A DNA stretch of 64,000 bases from Bacteroidota bacterium. GTDB taxonomy: Bacteria > Bacteroidota > Bacteroidia > Bacteroidales > UBA10428. Of this stretch, positions 28,442 through 36,201 are shown in pieces (position 1 is the stretch's first letter; every line of letters begins with the position of its first letter). The position numbers and the translations under genes were made by a program. The stretch covers positions 208,682 to 272,681 of the forward strand of contig JAEZZA010000006.1 of NCBI GenBank assembly GCA_023442525.1. The letters are read 5' to 3'. The notes under the pieces are model-generated. The model was not told where the DNA came from and ran no database searches. It saw only the letters and a list, made by a program, of their open reading frames with translations.

Positions 28442-29278
28442 ATGCAGCAAAAAAAACTTTTTCTGTTCATACTTATTTCCTATGTATTATCATGGATATG
28501 CTGGATTCCTGTGCTGAATAAAATCGAATCAGGTCCCTTTGAATCGGCCCCACTTGTTTTGCTGTTATTTTTCATCGGAGCATACGGCCCTACGCTGACC
28601 GCTCTGTTACTTACTGCATTTTTCGATGGAAAGAGCGGTTTAAAAGATATCGTATCACGACTGAAGTTAAAAAAGATAAAAATAAAGTGGATACTGATAA
28701 GCCTTATAATTAGCCCGGTCTTGTATGTCATTACGTTCGTACTCTATAAACTTTTTAACGGATCGGTTGGTGAAGTAAACTACGGATTGCTGCCCTGGAT
28801 TCCTGTTGTTTTTATTGTTCCCATAATTTTCGGCCCGCTTGCCGAAGAATTTGGCTGGAGGGGATTCCTGCTTCCTTTGTTGAATCCGGGATCACAGCCG
28901 ATACGGGCAAGTATAATAGTCGGATTTATCTGGGCACTCTGGCATGCACCACTTTTCTGGGCTAAATCAGGTACTGCAATTAGTGGCTTTGAGGTTACAG
29001 TACCATTAATTGCCTTGTTTTTAATTGCTGTAATCGGCTCAAGCTTTATTTATACCTGGGCTTTCAATAATACTTCAGGAAATATAAGCATTGCCATTCT
29101 TATACATTTAAGCATGAATTCATCGGGAACTATACGGAGTATGCTATTCCCCCAAATGGGACCCGAAGATTCCCTCGATTTTTATAAATATTACACAATA
29201 GTATTATGGTTTTTAGTCCTCTTGTCCTGGTTGATTCTCAAGACTAAGAACAGAGATAATGCTATTTATAAAAGGTAA
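28442..29278 (+). CDS. CPBP-family intramembrane metalloprotease
   Basis: 278 residues, about eight membrane helices. The CPBP (CAAX protease/bacteriocin-processing, ABI) motifs are present: EEFGWRG (Glu135, Glu136, Arg140), WALWHAPLFW (His168) and IAILIHLSMN (His222). These residues bind metal in the membrane and cut prenylated or other membrane-bound peptides. The substrate is unknown. The gene is 54 bases behind the PH-like membrane protein and may share a transcript with it. Confidence 0.9.
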   Translation: MQQKKLFLFILISYVLSWICWIPVLNKIESGPFESAPLVLLLFFIGAYGPTLTALLLTAFFDGKSGLKDIVSRLKLKKIKIKWILISLIISPVLYVITFVLYKLFNGSVGEVNYGLLPWIPVVFIVPIIFGPLAEEFGWRGFLLPLLNPGSQPIRASIIVGFIWALWHAPLFWAKSGTAISGFEVTVPLIALFLIAVIGSSFIYTWAFNNTSGNISIAILIHLSMNSSGTIRSMLFPQMGPEDSLDFYKYYTIVLWFLVLLSWLILKTKNRDNAIYKR

Positions 29279-29285
29279 TCTCTTT

Positions 29286-29903
29286 TTATCCATTCAGATT
29301 AATTATCCCCTTCTGCAATGCCATTTTTATCAGGCTGGCCGTATTTTTTGCATTCAGCTTGATCAACATATTCCGGCGGTGGCTATCGACAGTTGACTGA
29401 CCAATAAATAGTTTTTCGGCTATTTCAGCATTGGTAAAACCATCGGCAATATATTGTAGTATCTCCGTCTCTCGCCTTGTAAGAATAGCATTTCTGTGAT
29501 TGTCCATAATATCGGACGACTCGTCGCATATGTAATTTTTCCCTTCAAGTACTGCCAGGATTGCTTCTTTAATTTCATCACCGGATGCGTTTTTAAGTAC
29601 AAATCCGGAGGCGCCACAATCGAGCATTAATTTGATAATGCTGTGTTCGCGGTATGAACTTATAGCAAGAATTTTGACATCATTGTTATTTTGTTTCAGC
29701 AATTTAATGATCTCAGTACCGTTACCATCCGGTAAATTGTAATCGAGCAAAACCAGGCCGGGTTTATACACATCAATTATTTTCCGGCATTCTTCAAGTG
29801 AACATGCCACGATGCAATTGGAAGAAATGTTTTGCTGAAGGATCAGAGTTTTTAGTCCCTCGGCAACCACAGGGTGATCATCTACGATCAATACGTCAAC
29901 CAT
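29286..29903 (-). CDS. NarL/LuxR-family response regulator
   Basis: 205 residues: receiver domain (residues ~1–120; acidic pair VDDH, phospho-acceptor Asp54 in VLLDYNLPDG, Lys in SGFVLKNAS) and a C-terminal LuxR helix-turn-helix (residues ~140–200; LTRRETEILQYIADGFTNAEIAEKLFIGQSTVDSHRRNML). It is a cytoplasmic transcription factor activated by phosphorylation from the kinase gene just upstream, 42 bases away on the same strand. The target genes are not visible; the neighbouring secreted protein genes are candidates. Confidence 0.95.
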   Translation of the reverse strand: MVDVLIVDDHPVVAEGLKTLILQQNISSNCIVACSLEECRKIIDVYKPGLVLLDYNLPDGNGTEIIKLLKQNNNDVKILAISSYREHSIIKLMLDCGASGFVLKNASGDEIKEAILAVLEGKNYICDESSDIMDNHRNAILTRRETEILQYIADGFTNAEIAEKLFIGQSTVDSHRRNMLIKLNAKNTASLIKMALQKGIINLNG

Positions 29904-29945
29904 TCTACTATTATAAGGAGTTTAAGGGCATTTTCAGTTTTCATA

Positions 29946-31928
29946 TTATGCATATGCCTTTTGCGCCTGTCTGTTAAGCGGAAATTCAACTGTAAACTCG
30001 GTACCATTGCCTGGAGTACTTATCATTTCCAGAGTTCCGTTGAGTGCTTCAATCCTTGATCTTACAGTAGACAATCCGATACCTTTTTTAGCTTTAACCT
30101 CCTTGCCATTGAAACCAATACCATCGTCCTGAACAATACAACAAAGTCTTTGCGGTTCCTGAATAATCTGAACTACAAGTTGCCGGGCCCTGGCATGCTT
30201 AATGGCATTATTCACCAGTTCCTGTACCACACGAAAGGTATTTAACTCCAGGTTGGAATCCAGTCGTTCGAAGTTTCCAAAATACTGAAAGGTTATTTCT
30301 ACATCATTCACCTTATTGAGCTCTGCACAAAAATCGGCAATTGAACTTTTCAATCCGAGCTTTAGCAAAGCTTCGGGCAACAAGTTACGGGCTACCCTTC
30401 GCAATTCGGCAATGGTTGTATCAAGCAGGCCCAGGGCATGATCATAATCTTTATTTAAATTTTCGGGGATTGAATTATTGTGTTTGATATTACTGAATGC
30501 CAATTTAACGCCTGAAAGCATACCTCCGATCCCGTCGTGCAGATCACGGGCCAGTCTCCTTCGTTCAGTTTCCTCTCCCTTCATAACCGACTGCGTGGCC
30601 AGTAATACCTTCTCATTTTCCAGCTGTCTGATTCTGTTTTCCTGCAATTCCATATTTTGCCTGACAATGGTATTTTTATTCTTCATATTTCGGTATACCA
30701 GGAAAGAGATAAGTATAATTACTACTGACAAGGCAATAAGCCCTGTCAGCATTAGTTTGTTCATTCTTAAATCGGCTTGCTGGGCCATAACCTGGCTTTT
30801 AGCAGTTTCGAGCTGAAATTCAGTATCTTTCAAATGATACAGGGTTTGCCATTCTGCCACCTGCCCCGCAAACCTCATGTTGTTAAGGATATCGTTAACT
30901 TTCACATATTCCTTATATGCCGAGAGTGCTGAGGCATGGTTTCCGGTTTTTTCATAAAGTTTTGACAGTGTATGATACCCGACAGCCAGACCTTCATTGG
31001 CATGATATTGCCGGCAATATTCAATTCCGTCATTTATATATTCGGTTGCCTTTTGAAAGTCGCCTGTCTGCATATACACCATACCCAGGTTGATAAAACT
31101 CTCCCCAAACGCGTCATAAAATCCCATCTGGTTTTTCAGGGCAATGGATTGGTTGAAATATCGTATTGCCTCAGAGTATTTTTTCCTCGCGAGTTCAATT
31201 TCACCCATGTTATTGGCAGTAGCCGAAAGCACACGGATGTTTTTATTCTTTTCAGCGATACCTTCTGCCTGTTTATAAAAATAAACGGCTGAATCGTTCA
31301 ACCCAAGTTTGTAATAGGCACATCCAAGGTTAAACCATGTTTCGGGCAGTCCTTCTTCGTCGTTTGTCTTTTTTTCATATTCTGCGGTAAGGTTCAGGTA
31401 GCGGATACAGTTACGCCATTCCTCCCTGTAAAAGTATACCAGAGCTAGGCCGGCATAACAGTCGTTAGTGCCCGACAGGTTATTAATTTCGGAAAACACA
31501 CTGTGCGACGCTGTATAATACTTCAGTGCAGTTTCGTACCACGATTTATAGAGGTATATATTACCCAGGGTGTACAGTGAGCGTGCCAGTCCATAATTTT
31601 CTCCTGTTTCCCTGAAGATACTTTCGGCTTTTTTACCAAACATCAGGGCTGAATCCGGCAAACCGGTATAGTCGTAAATCTGGCTCAAACGGTGATATCC
31701 CCAGGCAACGCCTTTTAGGAAACCGCATTTTTCGGAAATTCGAATAGCCCGATTTGCATACCATTTGGCACTGTCGGCCGAAGCCTTATTAATGGCATCA
31801 AAGGCGTGCTGAACGTACTTCATAACCAGAACGGAATCAGCTGGTCCAGTGTCAGCAAGAGATCCCAGGGGTTTAAAGCATATAAATGCCGTAAACAGAA
31901 GGAGAAAGATAAGGTTTGCCCTGTACAT
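29946..31928 (-). CDS. TPR-containing sensor histidine kinase (HisKA_3 type)
   Basis: About 660 residues. The frame stays open up to 32075, but that ATG would overlap the divergent gene start and the leading ~49 residues are not signal-like; the ATG at 31928 begins a clean signal peptide (ANLIFLLLFTAFICFKPLGS). Residues ~36–346 are a run of TPR repeats predicted outside the cytoplasmic membrane, then a membrane helix (~392–412), a coiled coil, the HisKA_3 phosphorylation site (RLARDLHDGIGG, His464) and an ATPase domain with NNAIKHA, DDGIGF and GIGLSTV. The pair with the LuxR regulator forms one two-component system; the TPR domain would bind an unknown extracytoplasmic partner. Confidence 0.92.
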   Translation of the reverse strand: MYRANLIFLLLFTAFICFKPLGSLADTGPADSVLVMKYVQHAFDAINKASADSAKWYANRAIRISEKCGFLKGVAWGYHRLSQIYDYTGLPDSALMFGKKAESIFRETGENYGLARSLYTLGNIYLYKSWYETALKYYTASHSVFSEINNLSGTNDCYAGLALVYFYREEWRNCIRYLNLTAEYEKKTNDEEGLPETWFNLGCAYYKLGLNDSAVYFYKQAEGIAEKNKNIRVLSATANNMGEIELARKKYSEAIRYFNQSIALKNQMGFYDAFGESFINLGMVYMQTGDFQKATEYINDGIEYCRQYHANEGLAVGYHTLSKLYEKTGNHASALSAYKEYVKVNDILNNMRFAGQVAEWQTLYHLKDTEFQLETAKSQVMAQQADLRMNKLMLTGLIALSVVIILISFLVYRNMKNKNTIVRQNMELQENRIRQLENEKVLLATQSVMKGEETERRRLARDLHDGIGGMLSGVKLAFSNIKHNNSIPENLNKDYDHALGLLDTTIAELRRVARNLLPEALLKLGLKSSIADFCAELNKVNDVEITFQYFGNFERLDSNLELNTFRVVQELVNNAIKHARARQLVVQIIQEPQRLCCIVQDDGIGFNGKEVKAKKGIGLSTVRSRIEALNGTLEMISTPGNGTEFTVEFPLNRQAQKAYA

Positions 31929-32038
31929 GGAATGAGAAATAGGTGTTCGTAATAAATATTCAAAAAAAAATAGCATCCTGCCAAGCATTTTTTTAAAAAA
32001 TCCACTTTTTTGTGGATAAATCGGTGATTCTGGAAAAG

Positions 32039-32046
32039 TAGTTTTG
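32039..32046 (+). promoter_or_regulatory. Probable -7 element for the PsbP-like gene
   Basis: TAGTTTTG matches TAnnTTTG exactly, 27 bases before the ATG at 32074. A TTTG at 32009–32012 is present but 26 bases upstream instead of the usual 19–21, so only the -7 part is supported. Confidence 0.4.
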
Positions 32047-32073
32047 AAGCATAAACACTTTAAAACATTTATC

Positions 32074-32571
32074 ATGAAAAACCTGATGTTATTGATGTTA
32101 TTAACAACACTCTCTATGCCGGTTTTCTGCCAGGACTTCGAGACCTACGAAAACAAGGAAAAAAAGTATTCAATTGATTTCCCTAAAGGCTGGGTGACTG
32201 CTCACGAAAAAAATGCTTTCGTCAGCATACTTGCTGCCAACGATGGTGTGGATCTGTCGAAAAGGGTGGTCGTGGTGGCTTCAACATCTGTTGCATTATC
32301 AACAAAAGAAGCCTATCATGTAAATTTGCGGAATATCAAAAGCGAGAAGAAAAATACGATTGAAGAGGAGGGCTCAGCTACAATTAATGGTATGGAAGCC
32401 TTGTGGGCAATTTACTCCTTTGATAACGATGGTGTAAAAACCAAAGTAAAAATGTATGTCATAAAAAACAAAAAGATGCAATACATTATCCAATCGGTAA
32501 TTCCGGCCGATGATTTTAATGCAACAGTAGCCAATTACGACAGCATAATAGGAACATTCAAAACAATTTAA
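32074..32571 (+). CDS. Secreted PsbP-like protein
   Basis: 165 residues starting at the ATG; an in-frame TTG at 32044 is rejected since the ATG gives an immediate signal peptide (LMLLMLLTTLSMPVFCQ). The mature part (YENKEKKYSIDFPKGWVTAHEKN, then IIQSVIPADDFNATVANYDSIIGTFK) has the layout of PsbP/MOG1-fold proteins found as small secreted proteins in many bacteria. Role unknown. It is divergent from the histidine kinase and may be regulated by it. Confidence 0.75.
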   Translation: MKNLMLLMLLTTLSMPVFCQDFETYENKEKKYSIDFPKGWVTAHEKNAFVSILAANDGVDLSKRVVVVASTSVALSTKEAYHVNLRNIKSEKKNTIEEEGSATINGMEALWAIYSFDNDGVKTKVKMYVIKNKKMQYIIQSVIPADDFNATVANYDSIIGTFKTI

Positions 32572-32609
32572 GAATCCACTTGAATTACTTAACCAAATAA
32601 TTTACTCAC

Positions 32610-33215
32610 ATGAAAAATACCTTTATTGTAGTGTTACTTACACTTTGTATGCATGCTTTTTCACAATCGGCCGACAATGCCATCGGAAAATTTGCACTGT
32701 CGGTAGAACCATTGGGATTTGTTCAGTTCGGCCCTTTGGTAAATGCCGAAATCGGATTGACGGATAATCTTGCTTTAAACGCACATGTAAGGTTTGGAAC
32801 CCTGGGACTTCTTATGAAAGTCTCTTACCTGAATGACGACGATGAAATGCCCGATCAGTTGAATGATATAGCTTATGGTGGCGGATTAAAATACTTTTTT
32901 GGTGACAAAAAAAACAAACCTTATGCAGGCCTGCTTTTTGAATTTGGGAAACGCACTACTACTGAAGATCTGGGTGAAATATGGGAAAGCAAATGCAATC
33001 TGAACCACTTTGATTTCATCATGAACGGGGGATATCGTTTTCGCACTGCTTCGGGATTTTACTTCAACACGGGTGCCTACTTGGGTGCCGAATTTATTTC
33101 AAATGATACCTGGTATTATACAGATCCGGGCTATTCTTCGGCAGATCCTTTTAATAGCGGCAATTCAATCCATCCGTTCTTCATGATCGAGCTGGCAATT
33201 GGTATTGAATTTTAA
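32610..33215 (+). CDS. Outer-membrane beta-barrel-like protein
   Basis: 201 residues with a signal peptide (FIVVLLTLCMHAFSQS) and a sequence of alternating polar and hydrophobic strands typical of a small outer-membrane barrel, with aromatic girdles and an ending in a hydrophobic strand (HPFFMIELAIGIEF, terminal Phe). It follows the PsbP-like gene by 38 bases. No specific function is recognised. Confidence 0.7.
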   Translation: MKNTFIVVLLTLCMHAFSQSADNAIGKFALSVEPLGFVQFGPLVNAEIGLTDNLALNAHVRFGTLGLLMKVSYLNDDDEMPDQLNDIAYGGGLKYFFGDKKNKPYAGLLFEFGKRTTTEDLGEIWESKCNLNHFDFIMNGGYRFRTASGFYFNTGAYLGAEFISNDTWYYTDPGYSSADPFNSGNSIHPFFMIELAIGIEF

Positions 33216-33221
33216 ATTACC

Positions 33222-33250
33222 TTTCCCCTGGTTCACGGCCAGGGGAAATT
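33222..33250 (+). terminator. Hairpin after the barrel-protein gene
   Basis: A perfect 10-bp stem, TTTCCCCTGG with CCAGGGGAAA, encloses a 7-base loop just behind the stop codon. The T-run behind it is short (TT), so it is a moderate terminator; the repeat array starts immediately after it. Confidence 0.6.
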
Positions 33251-33812
33251 CAGCGTCTCTGTGGTTCTCAGTGAAATAAAAATTACACAGAGATTCACAG
33301 AAGTTATCACAGAGGGCCACAGAGATTTTTGACTCAGAGTTTTCTCGGTGATTTCTCTGTGGTTCTCAGTGAAATAAAAATTACACAGAGATTCACAGAA
33401 GTTATCACAGAGGGCCACAGAGATTTTTGACTCAGAGTTTTCTCTGTGACTTCTCTGTGGATTCTCCGTGAAATAAAAATTACACAGAGATTCACAGAGG
33501 TATCTCAGAGGCCACAGAGATTTTGGACTCAGAGTTTGCTCTGTGACTTCTCTGTGGTTCTCTGTGAAATAAAAATTACACAGAGATTCACAGAGGTATC
33601 TTAGAGGGCCACAGAGATTTTGGACTCAGAGTTTTCTCTGTGACTTCTCTGTGATTCTCCGTGAAATAAAAATTACACAGAGATTCACAGAGGTATCTCA
33701 GAGGGCCACAGAGATTTTGGACTCAGAGTTTTCTCTGTGACTTCTCTGTGGTTCTCTGTGAAATAAAAATTACACAGAGATTCACAGAGGTATCTCAGAG
33801 GACCACAGAGAG
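33251..33812. repeat. Six-copy ~97-bp tandem array of CTCTGTG/CACAGAG palindromes
   Basis: The landmark GAAATAAAAATTACACAGAG occurs at 33273, 33371, 33470, 33566, 33663 and 33760, so the period is 96–99 bases. Each unit carries three CTCTGTG heptamers on one side of an AAATAAAAATTA core and about three CACAGAG heptamers on the other, so every unit can fold into a large stem. The first two copies share one variant (ACAGAAGTTATCACAG), the last four another (ACAGAGGTATCTCAGAG). It sits in a 670-base gene-free gap (33216–33885). There are no unique spacers, so it is not a CRISPR. Confidence 0.9.
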
Positions 33813-33885
33813 CAATGACTAGCGACTATTGAACAATTTGAATAGTATTTGGATTTATGTTGAATGAATTAACGTAATTAGAGCT

Positions 33886-34326
33886 ATGAGATCTGAAATA
33901 TTTCTGACCGCGGTGTTTGCGATTTTAGTTGGTTCCTGCAGCCAGTTGCAAAATGAGGAAACCCTGAAACGTGAGGTATTTCAAACCGAAAAAGCATTTG
34001 AGGCAATGACCTCAGAAAAAGGCATTGCACAGGCCTTTTATTATTTCGCCGCAGATGACGCCGTTATAAAAAGGGAAAATGATTCACTAATCATGGGTAA
34101 GGAAAACATAAGGTCATATTATGAAAAACGAGATCACAGTAACGTAACGATTAACTGGACTCCGGATTTTATAGATATATCCCAATCAGGTGATCTGGCC
34201 TATACTTATGGCAAGTACAAATGGACAGTACTTAATCCTGCCGGTGATACCAGTGAATATACTGGTGTTTTCCATACTGTATGGAAGCGACAAAAGGATA
34301 ACAGTTGGAAGTATGTTTGGGATTAG
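33886..34326 (+). CDS. SnoaL/DUF4440-like lipoprotein (NTF2 fold)
   Basis: 146 residues with a lipoprotein signal (AILVGSCSQ, Cys18). The mature part matches the DUF4440/SnoaL-like NTF2 fold: ETEKAFEAMTSEKGIAQAFYYFAADDAVIKREN (read FQTEKAFE...), IMGKENIRSYYEK, and the end TSEYTGVFHTVWKRQKDNSWKYVWD. Such proteins are small periplasmic or surface proteins of diverse or unknown function. It stands next to the tandem array and has its own terminator. Confidence 0.82.
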   Translation: MRSEIFLTAVFAILVGSCSQLQNEETLKREVFQTEKAFEAMTSEKGIAQAFYYFAADDAVIKRENDSLIMGKENIRSYYEKRDHSNVTINWTPDFIDISQSGDLAYTYGKYKWTVLNPAGDTSEYTGVFHTVWKRQKDNSWKYVWD

Positions 34327-34370
34327 GGCTATTGATTAATCGAGCATATGTGGTCCGGAAATAGTTTAGT

Positions 34371-34399
34371 AAAAAAGGCCGCTTTTCGCGGCCTTTTTT
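34371..34399. terminator. Bidirectional rho-independent terminator
   Basis: AAAAAAGGCCGC and GCGGCCTTTTTT pair around a TTTTC loop. The A-run and T-run on the two sides let it stop transcription from both the lipoprotein gene (+) and the peroxiredoxin gene (−). Confidence 0.92.
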
Positions 34400-34419
34400 G
34401 TGGGATTTGGCGGATAATA

Positions 34420-35130
34420 TCAGTCTTTGGCCAGAACTTTTTCAAGAACGGTTTCCTTAGCAAGCGGTTTGGTACAGAAGAACCAATCGTGACAGGTAAT
34501 TCCATTTTTGCTTTCCATACGTTCCTTTGCCACTCCGCATGAACCGGCAGTTGGAATAATAACATCATCACCCGGTTGCCAGTCGGCCGGTGTTGCAACT
34601 CCAAATGCATCGGCAGCCTGAAGTGCAACAATCACCCTGTATATTTCATCAAAATTCCTTCCCAGGCTGAGGGGATAATAGATCATCGCCCTGATAATAC
34701 CATTAGGGTCGATGAAAAATACAGCACGAACAGCCTTTGTATTGCTTTCTCCGGGTTGAATCATTCCGTACTTTTTTGCAATCTCCATGGTGATGTCTTC
34801 GATCAGAGGGAATTTCACCTCAACATCCTTCATGCCTTTATACTCGATCTTTTCTTTGATAGTGCGAAGCCAGGCAATGTGACTGTACAAACCGTCAACT
34901 GATAATCCAACCAGCTTACAGTTTGCTTTTTCGAATTTTGATTCCAGAGTTGCAAAAGTCATGAATTCCGAAGTACATACCGGGGTAAAATCTGCAGGAT
35001 GACTGAAAAGGATTACCCATTTCCCTTTATAATCACCGGGAAAATTAATGTTACCCTGAGTGGTTACTGCGGTAAATTCAGGTGCTTTTTCTCCAATACG
35101 TGGGAGTGTAATAACTTGATTCTCTTCCAT
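34420..35130 (-). CDS. Prx6-type peroxiredoxin
   Basis: 236 residues. The peroxidatic Cys52 lies in SHPADFTPVCTSEF, and RAVFFIDPNGIIRAMIYYPLSLGRN and ALQAADAFGVATPADWQPGDDVII are typical of the Prx6 group, which includes archaeal and Bacteroidota enzymes reducing H2O2 and organic peroxides. Extra Cys residues near the C-terminus (GSCGVAK, TCHDWFFC) could resolve the sulfenic acid. The gene follows the PerR-like regulator by 34 bases on the same strand, so it is probably the main target of peroxide-responsive control here. Confidence 0.93.
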   Translation of the reverse strand: MEENQVITLPRIGEKAPEFTAVTTQGNINFPGDYKGKWVILFSHPADFTPVCTSEFMTFATLESKFEKANCKLVGLSVDGLYSHIAWLRTIKEKIEYKGMKDVEVKFPLIEDITMEIAKKYGMIQPGESNTKAVRAVFFIDPNGIIRAMIYYPLSLGRNFDEIYRVIVALQAADAFGVATPADWQPGDDVIIPTAGSCGVAKERMESKNGITCHDWFFCTKPLAKETVLEKVLAKD

Positions 35131-35164
35131 GGTTTGATTTATTATATGTTATTGATTAAATATT

Positions 35165-35596
35165 TCATCCGCAATTTTCCTTCCCTTCATATCTGCCGAT
35201 TATATGCAACTGGACATCCTCGATTGTGAGTCCCGGAACTTTTTTCTTTTTAAAATAATCCGTCAGCAAATCGTTCAGGTCTTCGTCGTAATAATCGGTT
35301 ATGCTATTTGTTCCGGCACAATGAATATGATGATGGGGGTGCAGATCGGCATCATATCGCATAATATCCCGGTCAGTTTTCACCTTGGCAAGTATATTAT
35401 TACCGGTAAGAGTTTCAAGTACGTTATATACCGTACCGGTAGCTATATTCGGATGGTTTTTTCGAATGTAGGCTATTATCTGATCGGCTGTGGGATGATT
35501 ACGTAAGGTCTCAACAGCTTCCAATACCGCCATCCGTTGCGGTGTAACCTTTAATCCCTTCTCCACAAGCTTATTCCTTATCTCCTGAATTTCCAT
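35165..35596 (-). CDS. perR: Fur-family regulator, PerR-like
   Basis: 143 residues: winged helix (VTPQRMAVLEAVETLRNHPTADQIIAYIRKNHPNIATGTVYNVLETL) and a metal-binding region (HPHHHIHCAGTNSITDYYDED). The regulatory metal-site residues (HHH and the Asp/Glu-rich stretch) are there, but the CxxC structural zinc pairs of most Fur proteins are missing or reduced to single Cys, as in several Bacteroidota peroxide regulators. Position directly upstream of a peroxiredoxin supports a PerR role over iron control. Two inverted repeats in the promoter (35599–35624 and 35648–35660) may be its own operators. Confidence 0.85.
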   Translation of the reverse strand: MEIQEIRNKLVEKGLKVTPQRMAVLEAVETLRNHPTADQIIAYIRKNHPNIATGTVYNVLETLTGNNILAKVKTDRDIMRYDADLHPHHHIHCAGTNSITDYYDEDLNDLLTDYFKKKKVPGLTIEDVQLHIIGRYEGKENCG

Positions 35597-35598
35597 TT

Positions 35599-35624
35599 GA
35601 ATTATTTATAATTACGAATAATTC
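35599..35624. promoter_or_regulatory. Inverted repeat upstream of perR (possible operator)
   Basis: GAATTATT (35599–35606) and AATAATTC (35617–35624) form an 8-bp inverted repeat with a 10-base centre, ending two bases before the perR start. A second, smaller one with half-sites AGAAT and ATTCT is at 35648–35660. Both are A+T-rich like PerR/Fur boxes. Binding is inference. Confidence 0.4.
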
Positions 35625-35705
35625 CTATTTAAGAGTAATGCAAATATAGAATATAATTCTTAACTAAAAACAAATTCATTAACATTTTTTAGTACAAATT
35701 CTTTT

Positions 35706-35747
35706 TACTACGAAATATTTCGTAGTATATTTACGAAAGTTTTCGTA
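35706..35747. promoter_or_regulatory. Two BlaI-type palindromic operators
   Basis: A perfect 22-bp palindrome at 35706–35727 has half-site TACTACGAAAT; a second site at 35732–35747 repeats TACGAAA…TTTCGTA with a one-position mismatch around the centre. The two share the core ACGAAA–TTTCGT and have their centres 23 bases apart, about two helical turns. They lie 37–78 bases before the BlaI-family gene, so autoregulation by that dimeric repressor is the simplest reading. Confidence 0.72.
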
Positions 35748-35783
35748 GAAGCTTTTGGTACAAACACAAATTATTTCAACATA

Positions 35784-36170
35784 ATGGATATCAAGCCTAC
35801 TCAATCGGAACTGGAAATTCTCGAGATCATCTGGGAGACAGGATCTGCCACTGTAAGAGAAGTCAATGAAAAGCTCGAACAGAAAGGAAAAAGCGTGGGT
35901 TACACTACCACCCTTAAAATGATGCAGATTATGGCCGACAAGGGATTACTTACCCGGGAACTTAGTGGCAGATTGCATGTATATTCTGCTGTACTACAGG
36001 CCGGAGCCGCCCGGAATGCATTGATCGATCGTATGATAAAGGCAGCATTCGGAGGCTCTGCCACAAAACTTGTGTTGCAGGCGCTGGGGAATAACAAGGC
36101 TACCTCAGAAGAACTTGAAGAAATCAGGGCACTGATTGATAAAATTGAGAAAGAACAAAAAAATGGCTGA
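35784..36170 (+). CDS. BlaI/MecI/CopY-family repressor
   Basis: 128 residues: N-terminal winged helix (PTQSELEILEIIWETGSATVREVNEKLEQKGKSVGYTTTLKMMQIMADKGLLTREL) and a helical dimerisation end. In the classical systems the repressor is inactivated by proteolysis after signalling from a BlaR1/MecR1 membrane protease; here the M56 gene follows 31 bases downstream. Two palindromes in the promoter are the probable binding sites. Confidence 0.93.
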   Translation: MDIKPTQSELEILEIIWETGSATVREVNEKLEQKGKSVGYTTTLKMMQIMADKGLLTRELSGRLHVYSAVLQAGAARNALIDRMIKAAFGGSATKLVLQALGNNKATSEELEEIRALIDKIEKEQKNG

Positions 36171-36201
36171 CAGGTTATTAATTCAAGTAATTCTGTAATC
36201 A

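Noticed and set aside
31929..32075. Longer N-terminus of the TPR histidine kinase
   Set aside because: It would start inside the divergent gene's start codon and put a non-signal stretch before a clear signal peptide at 31928.
33233..33418. 61-codon minus-strand ORF in the tandem array
   Set aside because: It is made only of repeat sequence; no start signal or family features.
33251..33812. CRISPR array
   Set aside because: The period is regular, but the whole unit is repeated; there are no unique spacers and no cas genes nearby.
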